Of a DNA stretch of 64,000 bases, positions 45,101-56,661 are shown in pieces (position 1 is the stretch's first letter; every line of letters begins with the position of its first letter). A model generated the notes under the pieces. It was not told the origin of the DNA, did no database searches, and saw only the letters and a list, made by a program, of their open reading frames with translations. Origin of the DNA: Cristatella mucedo (Eukaryota; Bryozoa; Phylactolaemata; Cristatellidae); contig WPIO01000239.1 of assembly GCA_009760855.2 (NCBI GenBank), forward strand, positions 62,001 through 126,000. The letters run 5' to 3'. The translations under genes and the position numbers were made by a program.

Positions 45101-48100
45101 GTTAAGGGTTGAGCGACTGGATTGAAGGAGAGTACTGTAAAGGTCTCGTTATTTGTTCCTCATTATCTCTATTATGACAAAGACTCAGAACAAAATGCCA
45201 ATGCCCTGTTGGAGATACAACTAAGTTATCCGCCGCTCCCTTGTCGTTTGGCACACCTGTCTCGGTCGAGATTTCCTTGAGCCAATATTTATGCGTTGGC
45301 AGTATTATATCCTTACGTTCATGCCTGGTCAGCATATAAAGAGGACCTGGGCCGTGAAATAAAAGTCCGCCGTGAAATAGGCAAGTGCTACAAGAAATGA
45401 GAGACGTCATGGAAGGGCCGGCTGTTTAAACTACGTCGATGCACTTCATTTCTATAGCGTTAGAACAGAGCTTAGTTGCTATCCCTCCTCTTGCAGACTG
45501 TTTACCCTAAATAATTGCTGACTCCTCAGCATTGTGTGTCCTAGTACCGGATAGCAGGCTGACGCTTAGAAAAGCTACGTGTCCAAATGAGAATACATTT
45601 AGTATATTAAGTTTAACGAAAATCCCAAATAGCTTGCAATTAATGCTACACTAAATCTCGGCGTGCTTTTGGGAACGTGTTACTTGTGTGAGCCTCGGCG
45701 AAACAGCTCTGGCTATACTGCTGTCGCAGAGTAACTACCGATTTATTTTATACGATCGGATGTAAGCAATTTGTAGCATAATCGCGAATTTGCTCTAGTG
45801 CGAAGTCGGTTGGCTACCTTTGTTCTACGAGCTACCTGTGCGTAATGGGAGAGCATCTAATTTCGGCTTCGATATATTCCATGCCAAGTCCGCATCTAAT
45901 CGTTCATTTCACGATATACCATACTTATGGTGTTTTTATGATTGGTGTAACCGAAATCTGCCTGCTGGCGATGCCTCGGGTTCGCTGTAGAAAATCGTCT
46001 AATGTAAACTTGCTTATGTGGCTTTCCGGAATTACTGGTGGTGGTTCATAGCATGAGATCATCTTGCGACCACCTGCAGCTATCCATCCCCCAGCATAGA
46101 TAGACCTGGCGCTTGGTAAACTAACATCGCGAAATAACCTGAGAAATTCATGTCGGTCTATGATTTCGATAATCCTTCGGAGCCTCGACCTCGACACCTG
46201 AAACGATCACTCTTCACGACCTCGATCGTGGGTCACAGTCCCGAAGCAGCCATATATGTATTGTCCACTGCAAGCCGGAGTGACAGCGGCTGCTACTCGT
46301 CTGACCGCCGTATAAATGAGGCTGCTATATGTATCAGCTACCCTCTACTTTTCTACTTTCACCAAAACATCCCCAGACGAGAGGGAGCAGCTGGATCGAA
46401 GTAGTGTACTGTATTACATATGGCTTGCCACAGGGGGTTGGGGGGGGGTAAAAAAAAAATTAAATTAAAATAAGATTAAAAAAATAATAAAACTACCAGC
46501 TGATTTAAAAAACAGCATTTTTCGTGTCAGAAGAGCCCTTAAGGCTATCACCACCGTTTTCAGTTGCGACAAAGGATCGGCAATCACAGGATTCGAGCCC
46601 ATGACCTCGGGATTGAGTTTGTGAAAAGCAACCACCTTACTTAGTGGGCCATCATGGTTCACCAATCCTTGCATATATCGAATGGTGGCAGGCTGTTGTT
46701 GAGTTAGTAGAAAATGGGATATTTTTAACTCTGTTTCAGCCCATCAAGTATGACGGAAAACGTTTGCTCCCGAATTAGTCGTACTGCTGCTAATTCTTCC
46801 CCAGTATCTACAGCACGTAGTTGCTGGCTGACTGCACGACTGACGAACGGCTGCTTCAGCTTCGCATATTCGTCGTACTTCTGCCTTTTCCTCAGTCTCT
46901 TCGGCACGTGATTGCTCGCGAGAGCGACTTTTCCTTTCGGCGGATTTTCTTTAATGATCTTGAGTTGTATCCATTGAAAAAGTATTCTGGCTGTAAAATG
47001 TAAAATCTACCATTAATTCGCAGCCATTTAATGCTAAACGCAAAGCACCCAGGCACAGATGTACAACTCACTTAATACAAATCTGGCAGCTTTGCAATGT
47101 GCCAACTCAGCTGGTCCAAGTAAGCGTAGGGACTGGAAGCACCCACCGAAACCGCTCGGGTGCAAGTAAAGGAGACCGAAATGCAGGGGAGGTAATGCAG
47201 AGCTCAATCTGCAGAAATGTCATGGTCACCCCTTGAACAACCCTTTAAGTTCGTAGTCGTTTAAAGTTCTAGCATTGTAATGTTCAACTTCAGCTATGAC
47301 TACGTAGGCAAATTAGAATATTATCTACCCCCACCCACATTTTTGACACTCATCATTGCTGACCTTCGTGAATGACTCCAAATACAGCACGAATGATTAA
47401 ATGTATAGGTGATGATATCATTGACGTACTAATTTACTGATCTAGCTTATTGTTGGGGTAGCTAACCGTTTGTTATCCATCAGTGGTGAGGCTGTAATGC
47501 TGAAAATACAGATCCGATGCCTTTTTTTTGCAGCGTGTACTGAGATCGCATAGTTTCATTTGCTGTGCAATCGGGAGACGCCTGAGAATTGCCGACATCA
47601 TAGTGGCTCCGTGCAGCTGCTTTCCTATGCATGCTCTTTCTTCGTTGTTGAAGCCGCGAGTGATGCCAGCTCTGTCAGCAGCAGGCAGTGCAATGCGACC
47701 TGACTCTACTCGCATTGATTCCTGGTGCCTCTCAGTCTCAGCTTCGGCCTCCTCTGCTACCGTCCACTGTCCAAGTCACTCACCTGCTTGCAGCGGTCGG
47801 CATGCGGAGATTCTATCACATGTGCTCTGTATACGTTTTAGGTATTTTTTGTTGTGAGAAAGAAGTACAGTCACGTTTCCTTCCTACATGTTTTCCATCA
47901 TGGTGTCATGCCAGTGTCATGGTGGTTCGGAGTCAAGTTTGTAGCAGGTGATAAGCTGTGCCTTCTCAGGGGATGCCGTGGGTACCGCAGTGAGTCACAC
48001 AGAGGCTGGTTTCTGATGTGTCACGTGTTTGATGACTTAAATCTTTGGCATTGTTGCAATGCATAAATTACCCATAGCCATGACCACTATGCATTTAGTT

Positions 48101-49247
48101 AGAATATTAATTGGAAAAATATTCTTATCGTCCAGTGAATACCGTTGTGACGATTCCAATTTCCCCATTCGAAGCATGGCAACTTACTCTCCTGTGTTAA
48201 ACCCACATAGTCTTTGTGGCTTTGTGGAGTTGCAGAAGGAGATACATTACATTGCCTAGAGGAGCAGGGTGTGGCTGAACGTACACTCTTTGTTGGTGGC
48301 AATGCTGGAGAAACGGTGAAAAAGTGACTTGTGCAGTTGTACGAATGTGGTCTACATACAAAAATAGGAATAGGTGATTTTACTAGGTATGGGCAAACCA
48401 AGTATGATTCCGAAATTCGGAAACCTAACGTTCAAAATTGACTCTGCTAGCATATCTCCTGTTGAATCCGTACGAAATTTAGGTGTGCTATTCCCAAGTG
48501 ACCTTTCATTCCTCAGTCAAGTCTGCCTACTTTGAGCTACATGGCATTGCTAAAAATCGGGCTTGCATAGACAATTGGTCAATTCATTTTTGATGTTCTG
48601 TTTCTACTTCTGCAACTCACTGCTTGCTGGTCTACCGGCGTCTGTAATCAGGCACTTACAGTTGGTGCAAAACTCTGTAGCTAGGCTTGCCTGTCGTGAG
48701 CACCACAGCTGCCACATCACACCATTTCTCGCCGACCTGCACTGGTTCCCAGTCACGCATCGACTTCAAGGTTCTGTCACTCGCTTTTAGGTTCTTTTAT
48801 TCTGTAGCTCTAGCCTACCCATCAGATCCCCACTTGGCTAAGCATCGTACAACTTGCTTTTCTGAATTTAGTAGCTTAGCTACACCTTGTACGAACCTCA
48901 AATCCTTTGGAGACCGTGCCTTTAGTTTGTATGCTCCTAAAGCCTGGAACTCACTTCCGACTGACTGTCATGTCATCCCCACTTGACATTTAAAAAGAAG
49001 CTATAGACACATCTACTTATGTCAGCATTTAGTTGGTCCACGTGATTCGTCCTGTGTGTGCTTATGCTTACTGACTTAGCATGCTGCCACTAACCATATT
49101 TGCAAGCTGACCCTGTGTAGGTAACTTCTGACCATGCTATGCTTGTCGACATTGAGCATGCTACCACTAACCATTCGATCATGTTTTTTGCAGCATATTT
49201 AAAGTACCTAGAAAGAGACTAAGTTCTTTGAAGGTGCTATATGAATG

Positions 49248-49278
<31 letters not shown>

Positions 49279-52200
49279 GAGCCAAATTTCTTGCACTCAC
49301 TAGAAGTTTACTTTGGGCTTATTCCAGGAGGCAACTGACTACCAGCAGGCTTTACGGAGTGACTGCCGCATATACAGTCTCTGTTGAAGCTTTATTTTTT
49401 TAACGTGTGCAGTAACTGCTCAGTGCTGCCACTCGCTTCCCTAAAGTCACTGTGAGCCACTAAACTGTGTTCATGTTAGCACGATCACTGCCTGCACACT
49501 GTTATTCCGCCTTTGTTTGGCAAGATGCTGCCTTTAAGAACAAGTTAATGTGTGCTTTGTTGGTTGCCGTCAATGACAGTTTCTACATCGTTAAGTTGAT
49601 TGATGTACCTTTCCAGCCCCCACTGGTTTTTACATGAAAACAGGTGCTGATTTGCAATCTTCTGCATTCAACTGACGGTTGCAGGCTCGCCAAGATGGCA
49701 CACCGGGGCAGCAGTCGCACTTCTCCCCATATAATTCCGCCTTTAGCAAGTTCGAGGGAGAATTTTTCAGTGAGATTTAACGACGAATTTTTGAAAGTTG
49801 ACCTAGGCAGGCTCTGACGTCGATTCGACTGAAAGTGCAGAAGGTGAAATCAGTGCCATTCCTGTCAGAGATCAGAGGTCTTCAAGCTTTCTTACGCTGT
49901 CAGGGATTCATTATCACTTCTTGTTCGAACACCTGGATGAAGGTAAAGGACAATAAGCCCTTGCCGGCTGATGGGTTGCACACAAATTCATAGGTACACA
50001 GGGGTTGCCTCGGATGTGCAATTGTCTGATACATTCCCAGAACACGCCCCTTAAGGTCATTTATGCAGGCTGGATATTGGCTAATATAGTGGAAGAGACA
50101 GAGCGAGTTTCAGCCGTCACATAGCTGGATACTTACATAGAACACTGAAAAGCTTAGTCTTATTGGGCGAATGTTTGTAATTGGCACCGTTGCAAAGCCC
50201 TTATAGAGGACTACTGGTCTGGAAACTAGCTGATTGAAACACACTGTGTTAGAAGTATCATGCTCCGAGACTGGTTCCAGCTGCTGCTATAAAGTTCAGC
50301 TATTTCTCCAACAATTTTCTTATACCACAAAGCGATAGGCAAAGGAAGGAAATAATGGATCAGCTGTTCAGGCATTGTCTGAATCAGTCTCCTTAGCCAG
50401 GTTAGGGAAGTATCTTATGACTCCCCGGTCTGCCGATATGGGCGCCTGTCCTTCCGGCAGCATATATCGAATAACGGTCAACGTATAGTGTAAAGGTTCC
50501 TAAGCTGTTTGAGCCATCAGGACTCATTTGGGATTTTCCTTGGAGCACTGGGCTATGCTAAGCCTATCATAATAAGGTTTATAGACAAGAGGTCAAGATG
50601 AGAACACTGGGTGCATGTTGACAGCTACTATACGAGTGTAGTACTGGCGAAGCAGCCGCTGATGCATCAGAGTCTATGCTTGTACGGTACTCTTTGTATC
50701 AAATCGCAGGATTATAAAAACAGCTCTCGCAAAGAAACCAAAGACAGAAGAAGTGTGCAGTGAACAGAGTAGCCAGATCCTAGTAAAAAATATGGTACGG
50801 TGAGCTTGGCTTACTAATTCCAGGTACTTATCATGTAAGCTATTTGGTGGCCAACCTGGAATGTTCGTGGGACTGCAGACAAGTCGTGAAGCCTAAATAC
50901 GTGCTGGATTGTATCGCCTACATGCTAAGCATTGACTATCAGCTGACGTCGTACTACCTTGAAAAAGAAACCGGAGTCCCTGGGAGATGGTCAGAAGTTC
51001 CCGGTCTGGTTTATAGTGCCGGTAATCTAGAGTCTGGTTCGCGACTCAAGTGCCTCTGTAAGTCGCCCTGCCCAAGCCCCGAGATTGTGGCTACAGCATC
51101 TGGACGAACCTATTTTCAACGGACTGTATGATCCTGCGAAGCTGCTATACAAGTTGAAAATAATTTGTTGCATGTTGGCATAGATAGTAGATCCTGTTAA
51201 TAGACTGTTAATAGATACTGATAATAGAGACTGCATTACAAGTGTAAGACTTGCCTCTCGACACCAGCTTTTGTGTTATGCTGCGTTTCGAGCAAAGGCC
51301 AAGCATTTAGTGACTAAATTTAGTCAAGCTAACGCCCACTCATTGTACTCTTATATCAGATGCGAGAAAAAAAGCAGTCGTCGTCTGCTTTGTGTGTCTC
51401 CAAACACAAATATTTATAAATATAAGTATACAAATAAATAAATAATAATAAAGAAATAACAATAATATAATAAATAAATATAATATTATAATATAGATGT
51501 AATAGTAATATAATAAATAAAATATATAAATATATATTCAAAATGTGTGTCTCCAAACACAAATATTTAGTACGCATAAAATTAAAAAATATCCGCCGCT
51601 CTATGCAGAAAACCAAGAGCAAATCTTCCACTAGCTTGCTTCCGGGATTTTAGCAAAGAGCAAGAGCGTCGCTCCCGTGTTGAGGGACGATTTGGGTTTC
51701 ACCCTTCCTGAAGTGTAAATTTGGTAAACCTAGCCCACTGACTTCGGCCTGAGCAGCTGGCATCTTGCCGTAAATTAGGTATCCTATCGCTGAAACCTCC
51801 TGTCAGCCAGTCGACACCGGAGCTTTAGCTGCCGGGATTTTGTTGATCGAGATTTTGTCAGCATGTAGCCTGTGTATGCCTCTCAAATAAAAATTACACA
51901 CTAAGCAAATAGCGTGTCAACGGCGGTCGATGGCATCGATTCCCTCATTTATTATTCATTTAGGCAGTATTCATTTAGATCATATCAACTGTATGCTTCT
52001 AGATCGGCCCAAGCTCATTCCTCAACTTAGCTTGATACAATCGCCATCAGTCTGTGGTTTCACGTGTGATAAAATCTCTATCTCGTTATACAGGTGGATT
52101 TGGTACCTTTCATGGCATGTTGAACTCCGTGATCCATTTCTTCATGTACCTTTACTATGGTCTCTCTGCACTCGGACCGCAATATCAGAAGTATCTATGG

Positions 52201-55200
52201 TGGAAGTCCTACCTTACCAAGATGCAGATCGTAAGCACTTTCATTTCACAATACTGCAGTTTTAAGGCCAACCTGCTTTTTGCAAACAATCTCTTTTTCA
52301 TAAATGGCATATGGTGCATTGTTGTTGCATTTCTGTAGACACGACTCGGTGCTGTTATTTAATTACTTATGGTGCCAGCTTGTTTGTGTATACACTTCTA
52401 TAATATTTCTATTCATTGTAGACTGCAGCAAATGCGCTAGAAGAAATATAGAGGTCCTTACCAAGGTCTATCGTGGGTAGCACAATTTAAGGTGCTATTT
52501 AATAGTTTGACCTTTGTTAAAAAGTACAGTTCTAAGTTTTTATCAGTTTAAACTGTGTTTTTTGGGATTAACAAGATGGTGGACGGTGGATGTTCTGACT
52601 TGGTATATCTATGGTTTATCTTTAGGCAGTTTCCAAGCTGACCCTGCAGCAGGCAGGGTGTTTAGCCGTGGAGGTGGTTAAAGTGCTTTGCTCTTCACGA
52701 TCCAGGTCGTGGGTTCAAGTCCTGCAGTGGGCGATCCTTTGCTGCCCACCGCAAGCAGTGGTACTAGCCTTCAAAGTTCTTCTGCCACTATACAAATGAG
52801 GCTGTTAGATCCTCTAACCTTTTTTATTGCGACCGAAAGTGATAGTGACAGCCTCAAAGGCTCTTCCGTCATTGGAGTTGTAATTGGAGTTGTTAAAACA
52901 GCCAAGGTTTACTTTACTTTTCTTCGCTGACTACCAATTACTCCCGAAGTCATAGCTTCTGAAGAAATGGGATAGCAGGTTCGGTCAACATTTAGAAAAA
53001 TAAGAAAATCCAGAGGAGTCGTAAGTCGCAGTTTCGCTGGGACAAAGAGCAGGAGAATATCGCTGTGAGCTCGGAGGCACCCAATTGGAAGTAAGGATGT
53101 GCAAATGCGTTCAGGCAATACATGCAAGCTTAAGCCCAGGCCCCTTTGAGCTCTTCGCAGAGAGAGTAGGAGAATGGAATCCCGATTTGGTGAAGGCACG
53201 TGGGATATTGGGGATGCACGTGACAAGTGACAAGTTGTATAGCCTATTAATTTCGCGGTCCCTTCTCTGCTAGCTATACACAAGTGCTTACAGAATGTCT
53301 GATGGATTGATATTTAAGTCAATGTTTTCTGCGGATGGAGGCATAAACTGGCTTGTGTTCGATAGGCTCAAATCGTGGCTGTCATTGGTTACAGCATGTG
53401 CATTTCGACAGTGACTCATGTAGCAGGCCAGTCTTGTGTGGTCAATCTTTATACCTCATACTGGCTTACTATGGTGACCCAGACGGTTTAAAAAAAAAAT
53501 AGGCACACATGTAGAGTTTGATTAGATCTGCGAGATGTATTTCTAGTAACTGCTACCCACGGTCTACAATTCTTGAAGCGTTGTCAATATTGTTTTTAGG
53601 TCAAGTTAAGCTACCTTCTTTAACCGTTTTCGCACCTGTGCTTTTCTTTTCTACTTCTGCTGGGCTAGCACTAGTAATTGTAAATTCAGCTGGTCTCTGC
53701 CAGTTCGTGCAGCTATGCCTTCTCACCCTTCTTTCCCACTAAAAAATAAATCCTCTGAAATAAAGGGGTTGAGGTCATTTCTCCCCTCCCCCCCCCCCCC
53801 CCCCCGCCCGGGAGTGACAGATCGGTGACTCGGCGGCTCCGGCAGACTCCCAGCCTCTTGAGTGCACATATCGACCGTCTTTGTTCAACACTGGAGGCTA
53901 TGACCAGAAAATCTCGGTGCAGTAAATTTAATGCAAACGCTAAAGTCACGTGTGAGTATTGGCTAGCGGATCATGGGACAATGCTAGTTAATCAAACGCT
54001 CTGTGGCCAACCTAATTGTAGCCGAGGAGCTCGTGACCCACAGTCTGTGCACGGAATTGCTTGGCCCAGTCATCCATATTTAATCAACCAGCCAGTAACC
54101 GTTTTACGTATTTATTAATTCAACATCAACTGATGCCTTCATATTTAATCACCTAGCAATAGCTGTTACCTTCACACTTAACAACTGATTCCTTCACATT
54201 TGATGAAAATGCAATAACTGGCTCCTCTACATTTGATTAGCCAGTAGCAGCTTCTTGCCTAGGTGTGTCTTCGAATTGTTTTAGCTTTACTTCAGACGAT
54301 CTTGTTAAGTATTTAGAAGTGCAGGCAATCTAGTGTGTGATCAGAGCTTATTGCCTAGATTTGTAGGCCACGTGTGACAGTATGCATCTTTGTAATAACT
54401 CTGCAAAGCCATGTCAAGTGCCTAGAAAGAGACTAAGTTATCTGAGAGCGCTATACAAATGTAGTTATAATTATTATTACAGTTCCTCGGAAGTGCATTC
54501 ACTGCCACCCGCCAGGCAGTTCGACAATACTGCTTAGGCTACTTAGTCATTCACCTGTCTTGCATGGTCTTATGACTCAAGCTCTGCTAGAGCTATTTCT
54601 ATGGGTAATGCAAATCAATCAAACTTTTAACTTAGCTTTGAACCTCTTGAGATCGTGTACATGTATGAAGTTGTATAGTGACTGTAAAGATCAGGCAAGA
54701 TAACGAATGGATAGTATCGAAAGGCCTTTCCATTCTATTATAGAAACCAAGGTTGAATTATGTGTCCATACTTCACGCTACCGCCGATCGGGCACTGCCT
54801 TAGACCATCACTAGCCACATGTTGTACAAGTGCAAAATGCAATGTTTTGACATCGTGACAGCAACGAGACGCCAATGTAATCAGTAGAGACATTCGCAGT
54901 TGAGGCTAGGATTCTTAGTAAAGCAACTCTGTACAATGGTATGAAGACTTCGGTTCAGCGATGTCACTCTTTCCAGCGCCTGCTGCTGAGCCATCAAAAG
55001 CCCCAGATGAGCTCAGCTGGCCACCTCCTTGCACCTACCAAGTAAGGTAGAGCTGCGACGAACAACACTAGCTGCCAGCTTTGGAAGTTCCTGTGGCTGT
55101 TTGATAGGAGTTTGGCGAGTGCGAATGAGGGCCAATTTGTGGACGTGTGAAGTATGCATGCAAAACAAGTATTTAAACGTGCACACGTCCACACTATGCA

Positions 55201-55635
55201 TGCACCTTTACTTCTAGATAGGTCTTGTTGGTCTGTGCTCCGAATCATGCAAAAACAGACACTTAGTGCTCCGTCTTATATTGCGTCGACTCTACCTAGA
55301 GATTTTTCTGAATTAGTTTGCCGTGGCATCGATTTCTGACTCCTTATCTCAGTGTCGGGGTTAACTTACGCAATAAATAGTTTGTGTAATATATTACATA
55401 ATAACTTACATAATAGGTTGTATCTCTTACGTTTCAGGTACAGTTCATCGTTGTCACTGTGCATTCCATGCAGCTGCTCTTCATTCCATGCGACTACCCG
55501 ATGCTGTTTGTTTACTGGATTATGTTGTATGCGCTAATCTTCCTCGGAATGTTCGCGAAGTTCTATGTCAGGTCGTACGGTGGCAGCCGCTCGAGGATCG
55601 AGGCCCATTCGCGAGGGTCAGGCAAGCACGAGTGA
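28931..55635 (+). CDS. elovl: Very-long-chain fatty acid elongase (ELOVL1/7-like), seven coding exons, 276 aa
   Basis: Host gene. ELOVL enzymes condense malonyl-CoA with acyl-CoA in the ER membrane, the first step of fatty acid elongation. Coding exons: 28931-28991, 30151-30341, 31038-31118, 34756-34812, 47842-47947, 52094-52230 and 55438-55635. All have AG acceptors and GT donors and matching phases, totalling 831 bases with the stop. Motifs are [48 protein letters not shown], the catalytic histidine box HVFHH (residues 146-150), [25 protein letters not shown] and [10 protein letters not shown]. Several hydrophobic helices span the chain. Length fits the family. The first exon was chosen by its phase-1 GTGAGT donor completing the Asp codon before PRLDGW; it is the least certain exon. 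The C-terminus GSGKHE lacks a classic dilysine signal. Confidence 0.93.
30031..30107 (+). repeat. (CTG)n array in intron 1
   Basis: About 25 CTG units ending 43 bases before the acceptor of the second elongase exon, followed by a short GTC run at 30,127-30,142. The poly-Leu, poly-Cys and poly-Ser frames here are not coding. Confidence 0.95.
30423..30488 (+). repeat. (CCT)n array in intron 2
   Basis: About 65 bases of CCT-type repeats starting some 80 bases after the donor of the second elongase exon, followed by an imperfect complementary GAGGA-rich stretch to ~30,535 that could fold back. Confidence 0.9.
31119..34429. other. Intron 3 of the elongase gene, mostly unique
   Basis: No convincing gene. 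Contains a near-exact short tandem duplication (TGCTTGAATAGTTGGATGAA at 32,776 and TGCTTGAATAGTTGGATAAA at 32,803) and CTG/CAG-rich clusters near 33,820-33,850. Confidence 0.4.
34430..34582 (-). mobile_element. tRNA-derived SINE, family A, inverted
   Basis: Reverse-strand match to the same tail (TCCTAGAGAACTTAATCTCT) and tRNA-like head (CCTTAGCCACTGGGCCAA), lying 174 bases before the fourth elongase exon. It has a short internal insertion of unrelated bases. Confidence 0.68.
35200..37290 (-). mobile_element. LINE remnant (CR1/L2-like), reverse transcriptase part, minus strand
   Basis: Reverse-strand translation gives the RT motif [20 protein letters not shown] near 36,985-36,925, a degenerate active-site box KLADDM near 36,520, and the C-terminal [20 protein letters not shown] near 35,490-35,430. 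Stops and frame changes are frequent. It lies in intron 4 opposite to the gene. Confidence 0.78.
37335..37860 (+). mobile_element. LINE 3' fragment, plus strand
   Basis: Encodes [18 protein letters not shown] and [18 protein letters not shown], the C-terminal RT region of CR1/L2-type elements. It ends with AAAGAGATTGAGTTCTCTGA, GGGCGCTTTA and an ATT repeat. Opposite orientation to the adjacent remnant, so a separate insertion. Confidence 0.75.
37861..38639. other. Intron 4 sequence, nothing recognised
   Basis: Includes LINE-like tail words near 37,930-38,000 and an AT-rich stretch near 38,050-38,095; no exon or RNA gene seen. Confidence 0.35.
38640..39230 (-). mobile_element. LINE endonuclease fragment, minus strand
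   Basis: Reverse-strand translation includes [19 protein letters not shown], a non-LTR endonuclease core, and [20 protein letters not shown] in place of the usual 'SDHxxIxF' region. It may be the 5' part of the same element whose RT part lies at 35,200-37,290, split by later insertions. Confidence 0.7.
39540..39591. repeat. Fold-back hairpin, 23-base arms
   Basis: CTCTGAGAGGTCAG and its exact reverse complement CTGACCTCTCAGAG form the stem base. The stem extends inward to CACCAA/TTGGTA with two mismatches around a 6-base loop GGTCTC. Could be a small RNA hairpin or a fold-back element remnant. Confidence 0.75.
39592..41798. other. Intron 4 sequence with a LINE/SINE tail fragment
   Basis: A family B SINE tail (CTGCTATACAGATGAGGCTG) at 40,069-40,110, then an inverted LINE/SINE tail with AAT repeats at 40,158-40,220. 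The remainder shows no exon or RNA gene. Confidence 0.4.
41799..41975 (-). mobile_element. tRNA-derived SINE, family B, inverted
   Basis: Reverse strand shows GGTAAGGCGGTTGCTTTTCA, a B-box-like GTGGGTTCGAATCC, then GGTGGGCGATCCTTCATCGC, GGTGATAGCCGTAAAGGCTC and AGGCTGTTAAATCAGCTAG. Closely similar to copies at 46,495 and 52,655. Confidence 0.75.
41976..46494. other. Intron 4 sequence, no gene established
   Basis: Mixed sequence. A tRNA-like word run at 43,800-43,880 (GTTTAAATCCGTAGGCAGAG) may be another old SINE. Around 43,920-44,560 several short Leu/Arg-rich open frames suggest decayed coding DNA of a transposon, but no motif supports a family. A G-run and A-run pair is at 46,433-46,460. 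Confidence 0.35.
46495..46672 (-). mobile_element. tRNA-derived SINE, family B, inverted
   Basis: Same head and body as the copy at 41,799: CACCAACCTTACTTAGTGGG-like tRNA part, CATGACCTCGGGATTGAGTT and AAGGCTATCACCACCG, with A-rich end at its 5' window side. Confidence 0.72.
46673..47841. other. End of intron 4, nothing recognised
   Basis: Unique sequence up to the CGTTTTAG acceptor of the fifth exon at 47,842; short open frames only. Confidence 0.35.
48400..49280 (+). mobile_element. LINE 3' part (CR1/L2-like), plus strand
   Basis: Encodes [54 protein letters not shown] and [18 protein letters not shown], the end of a non-LTR reverse transcriptase. The 3' end is AGTACCTAGAAAGAGACTAA, GTTCTTTGAAGGTGCTATAT then (ATT)n. 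Frames are broken in three or more places. Confidence 0.82.
49281..50823. other. Intron 5 sequence, no gene recognised
   Basis: Unique DNA between a LINE end and the candidate cassette exon. No conserved motif seen on either strand. Confidence 0.35.
50824..51057 (+). other. Candidate 234-base cassette exon with BRCT-like stretch
   Basis: Flanked by a good acceptor (TTACTAATTCCAG) and donor (CTGTAAGT), open throughout in one frame. It enters with 2 bases and leaves with 1, the same phase as the elongase intron that contains it, so its inclusion would keep the frame. The peptide includes [17 protein letters not shown] and [13 protein letters not shown], resembling the C-terminal part of a REV1-type BRCT domain ('xVVxPxWIxDSIxxGxLL...YQLY'). 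It would split the elongase between KFVAG and GFGTF and probably inactivate it. May be a captured exon or chance. Confidence 0.35.
51058..52093. other. Intron 5 end with AT island between direct repeats
   Basis: A very AT-rich stretch (51,415-51,540) is bracketed by two copies of TGTGTGTCTCCAAACACAAA followed by TATTTA (51,391 and 51,544). Nothing coding. Confidence 0.5.
52655..52835 (+). mobile_element. tRNA-derived SINE, family B
   Basis: TTTAGCCGTGGAGGTGGTTA head, GTCGTGGGTTCAAGTCCTGC B box, GTGGGCGATCCTTTGCTGCC body and ATACAAATGAGGCTGTTAGA tail; direct-strand counterpart of the inverted copies at 41,799 and 46,495. Confidence 0.72.
52836..55437. other. Intron 6 of the elongase gene
   Basis: A C-run of about 19 bases at 53,786-53,805 and a LINE/SINE tail with ATT repeat at 54,415-54,482 (AGTGCCTAGAAAGAGACTAA). 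Otherwise unique with no gene recognised. Confidence 0.4.
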
Positions 55636-56661
55636 TGCCTGCTCTGCCTAGCACGTGATCTAGCAGGCGACATGCCACGAGCTGATCCCAGCAGGCAGGG
55701 CCTGCTGACTAGCGGCGCCGCTCACTAATCCCGGGCACCAGGCCCCTCGCTACTAACAAGCCGAGACGCGTAGCCACGTAAAGACGCCGTGCGCAATCGC
55801 GCAAACGAAACCTATGAGACCAGACGATAGCAGAAGGTAACAGGGACGACAGGGCAAGCCTACACGCGTGCTGGTATATTTTTCCACGTCGTTATACGAT
55901 TGCGCAGCATTAGAGTGCAAATAGTGAAATAAAGCAAACCAAAAAACGCTGTGCTCCAAAGAGCAAGACGCGCACGCACACCTCAGCGCTCGCGGAGTCA
56001 CAATGCTGCCTCCGAAGCCGGCTAGTGCGGCATTGCCTAGGCGACCAGGCCCTGCTCGCGCTCCGCTGTCTGCTGCTTGTGCTTCCGTCGCTCGTGCAGC
56101 CGCCGCTCTCTCTCGTACTCCTTCATCCGAAGCACTCAGCTAAAAGAAAATCCGGTCAAGTGGTGTGAGGCGCAAACCGTAAGGCATCTACTGGTTCTCT
56201 ATCACTCACAGGATGACAATTAAAATAATTGTAATTGTCAGAACGAAGTGACTTGGCTAGCTGCAACGCAGGTGCAAACCTGGCTACATTATGCAAATAG
56301 TGCTACTCCAAGGGGGGAGGGCAAGCATGAACGACATTACAGACACCAAAACTTGCACATTCAGGCATGCCGCTTGTTCAACAGTCAATTTTTGCTCAGG
56401 TGGTGAGGCGTGGCCAATACTTTTGGGGCATGTGCCGTGCATATGGGTCGAGTTGCTGCCCAGTTCCGGTCTATGCCGAGGTCTACTCGTATTCTTGGTA
56501 CATCGGAAGCTGGTCGAAGTCAGCTTTCGACTGCATGCCAGGCACGGCGAGCGTGCGAGAACAGCTGGCCCCACATGTCGTGTCTACTCCCAACCGTGGT
56601 GCAAGCGTTGAATCATCGCGCGAGCTCAAAACCTTTCTTGTGCTACAAGCTGGAGGTCAAT
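55636..56661. other. 3' flank of the elongase gene up to copy 2
   Basis: Contains the likely 3' untranslated region and poly(A) signal, then unique GC-rich DNA. On the minus strand a short Arg/Glu/Lys-rich frame ends at 56,037 and might be a last exon, but no gene can be built from it. Confidence 0.4.
55928..55933 (+). promoter_or_regulatory. Poly(A) signal AATAAA of the elongase gene
   Basis: First AATAAA after the elongase stop, about 290 bases downstream, giving a plausible 3' untranslated region length. Confidence 0.55.

Noticed and set aside
56037-56139. Minus-strand Arg/Glu/Lys-rich last exon (KEYERERRLHERRKHKQQ)
   Set aside because: The best acceptor puts an in-frame TGA at the exon start, and no upstream exons can be found; kept only as a note in the flank.
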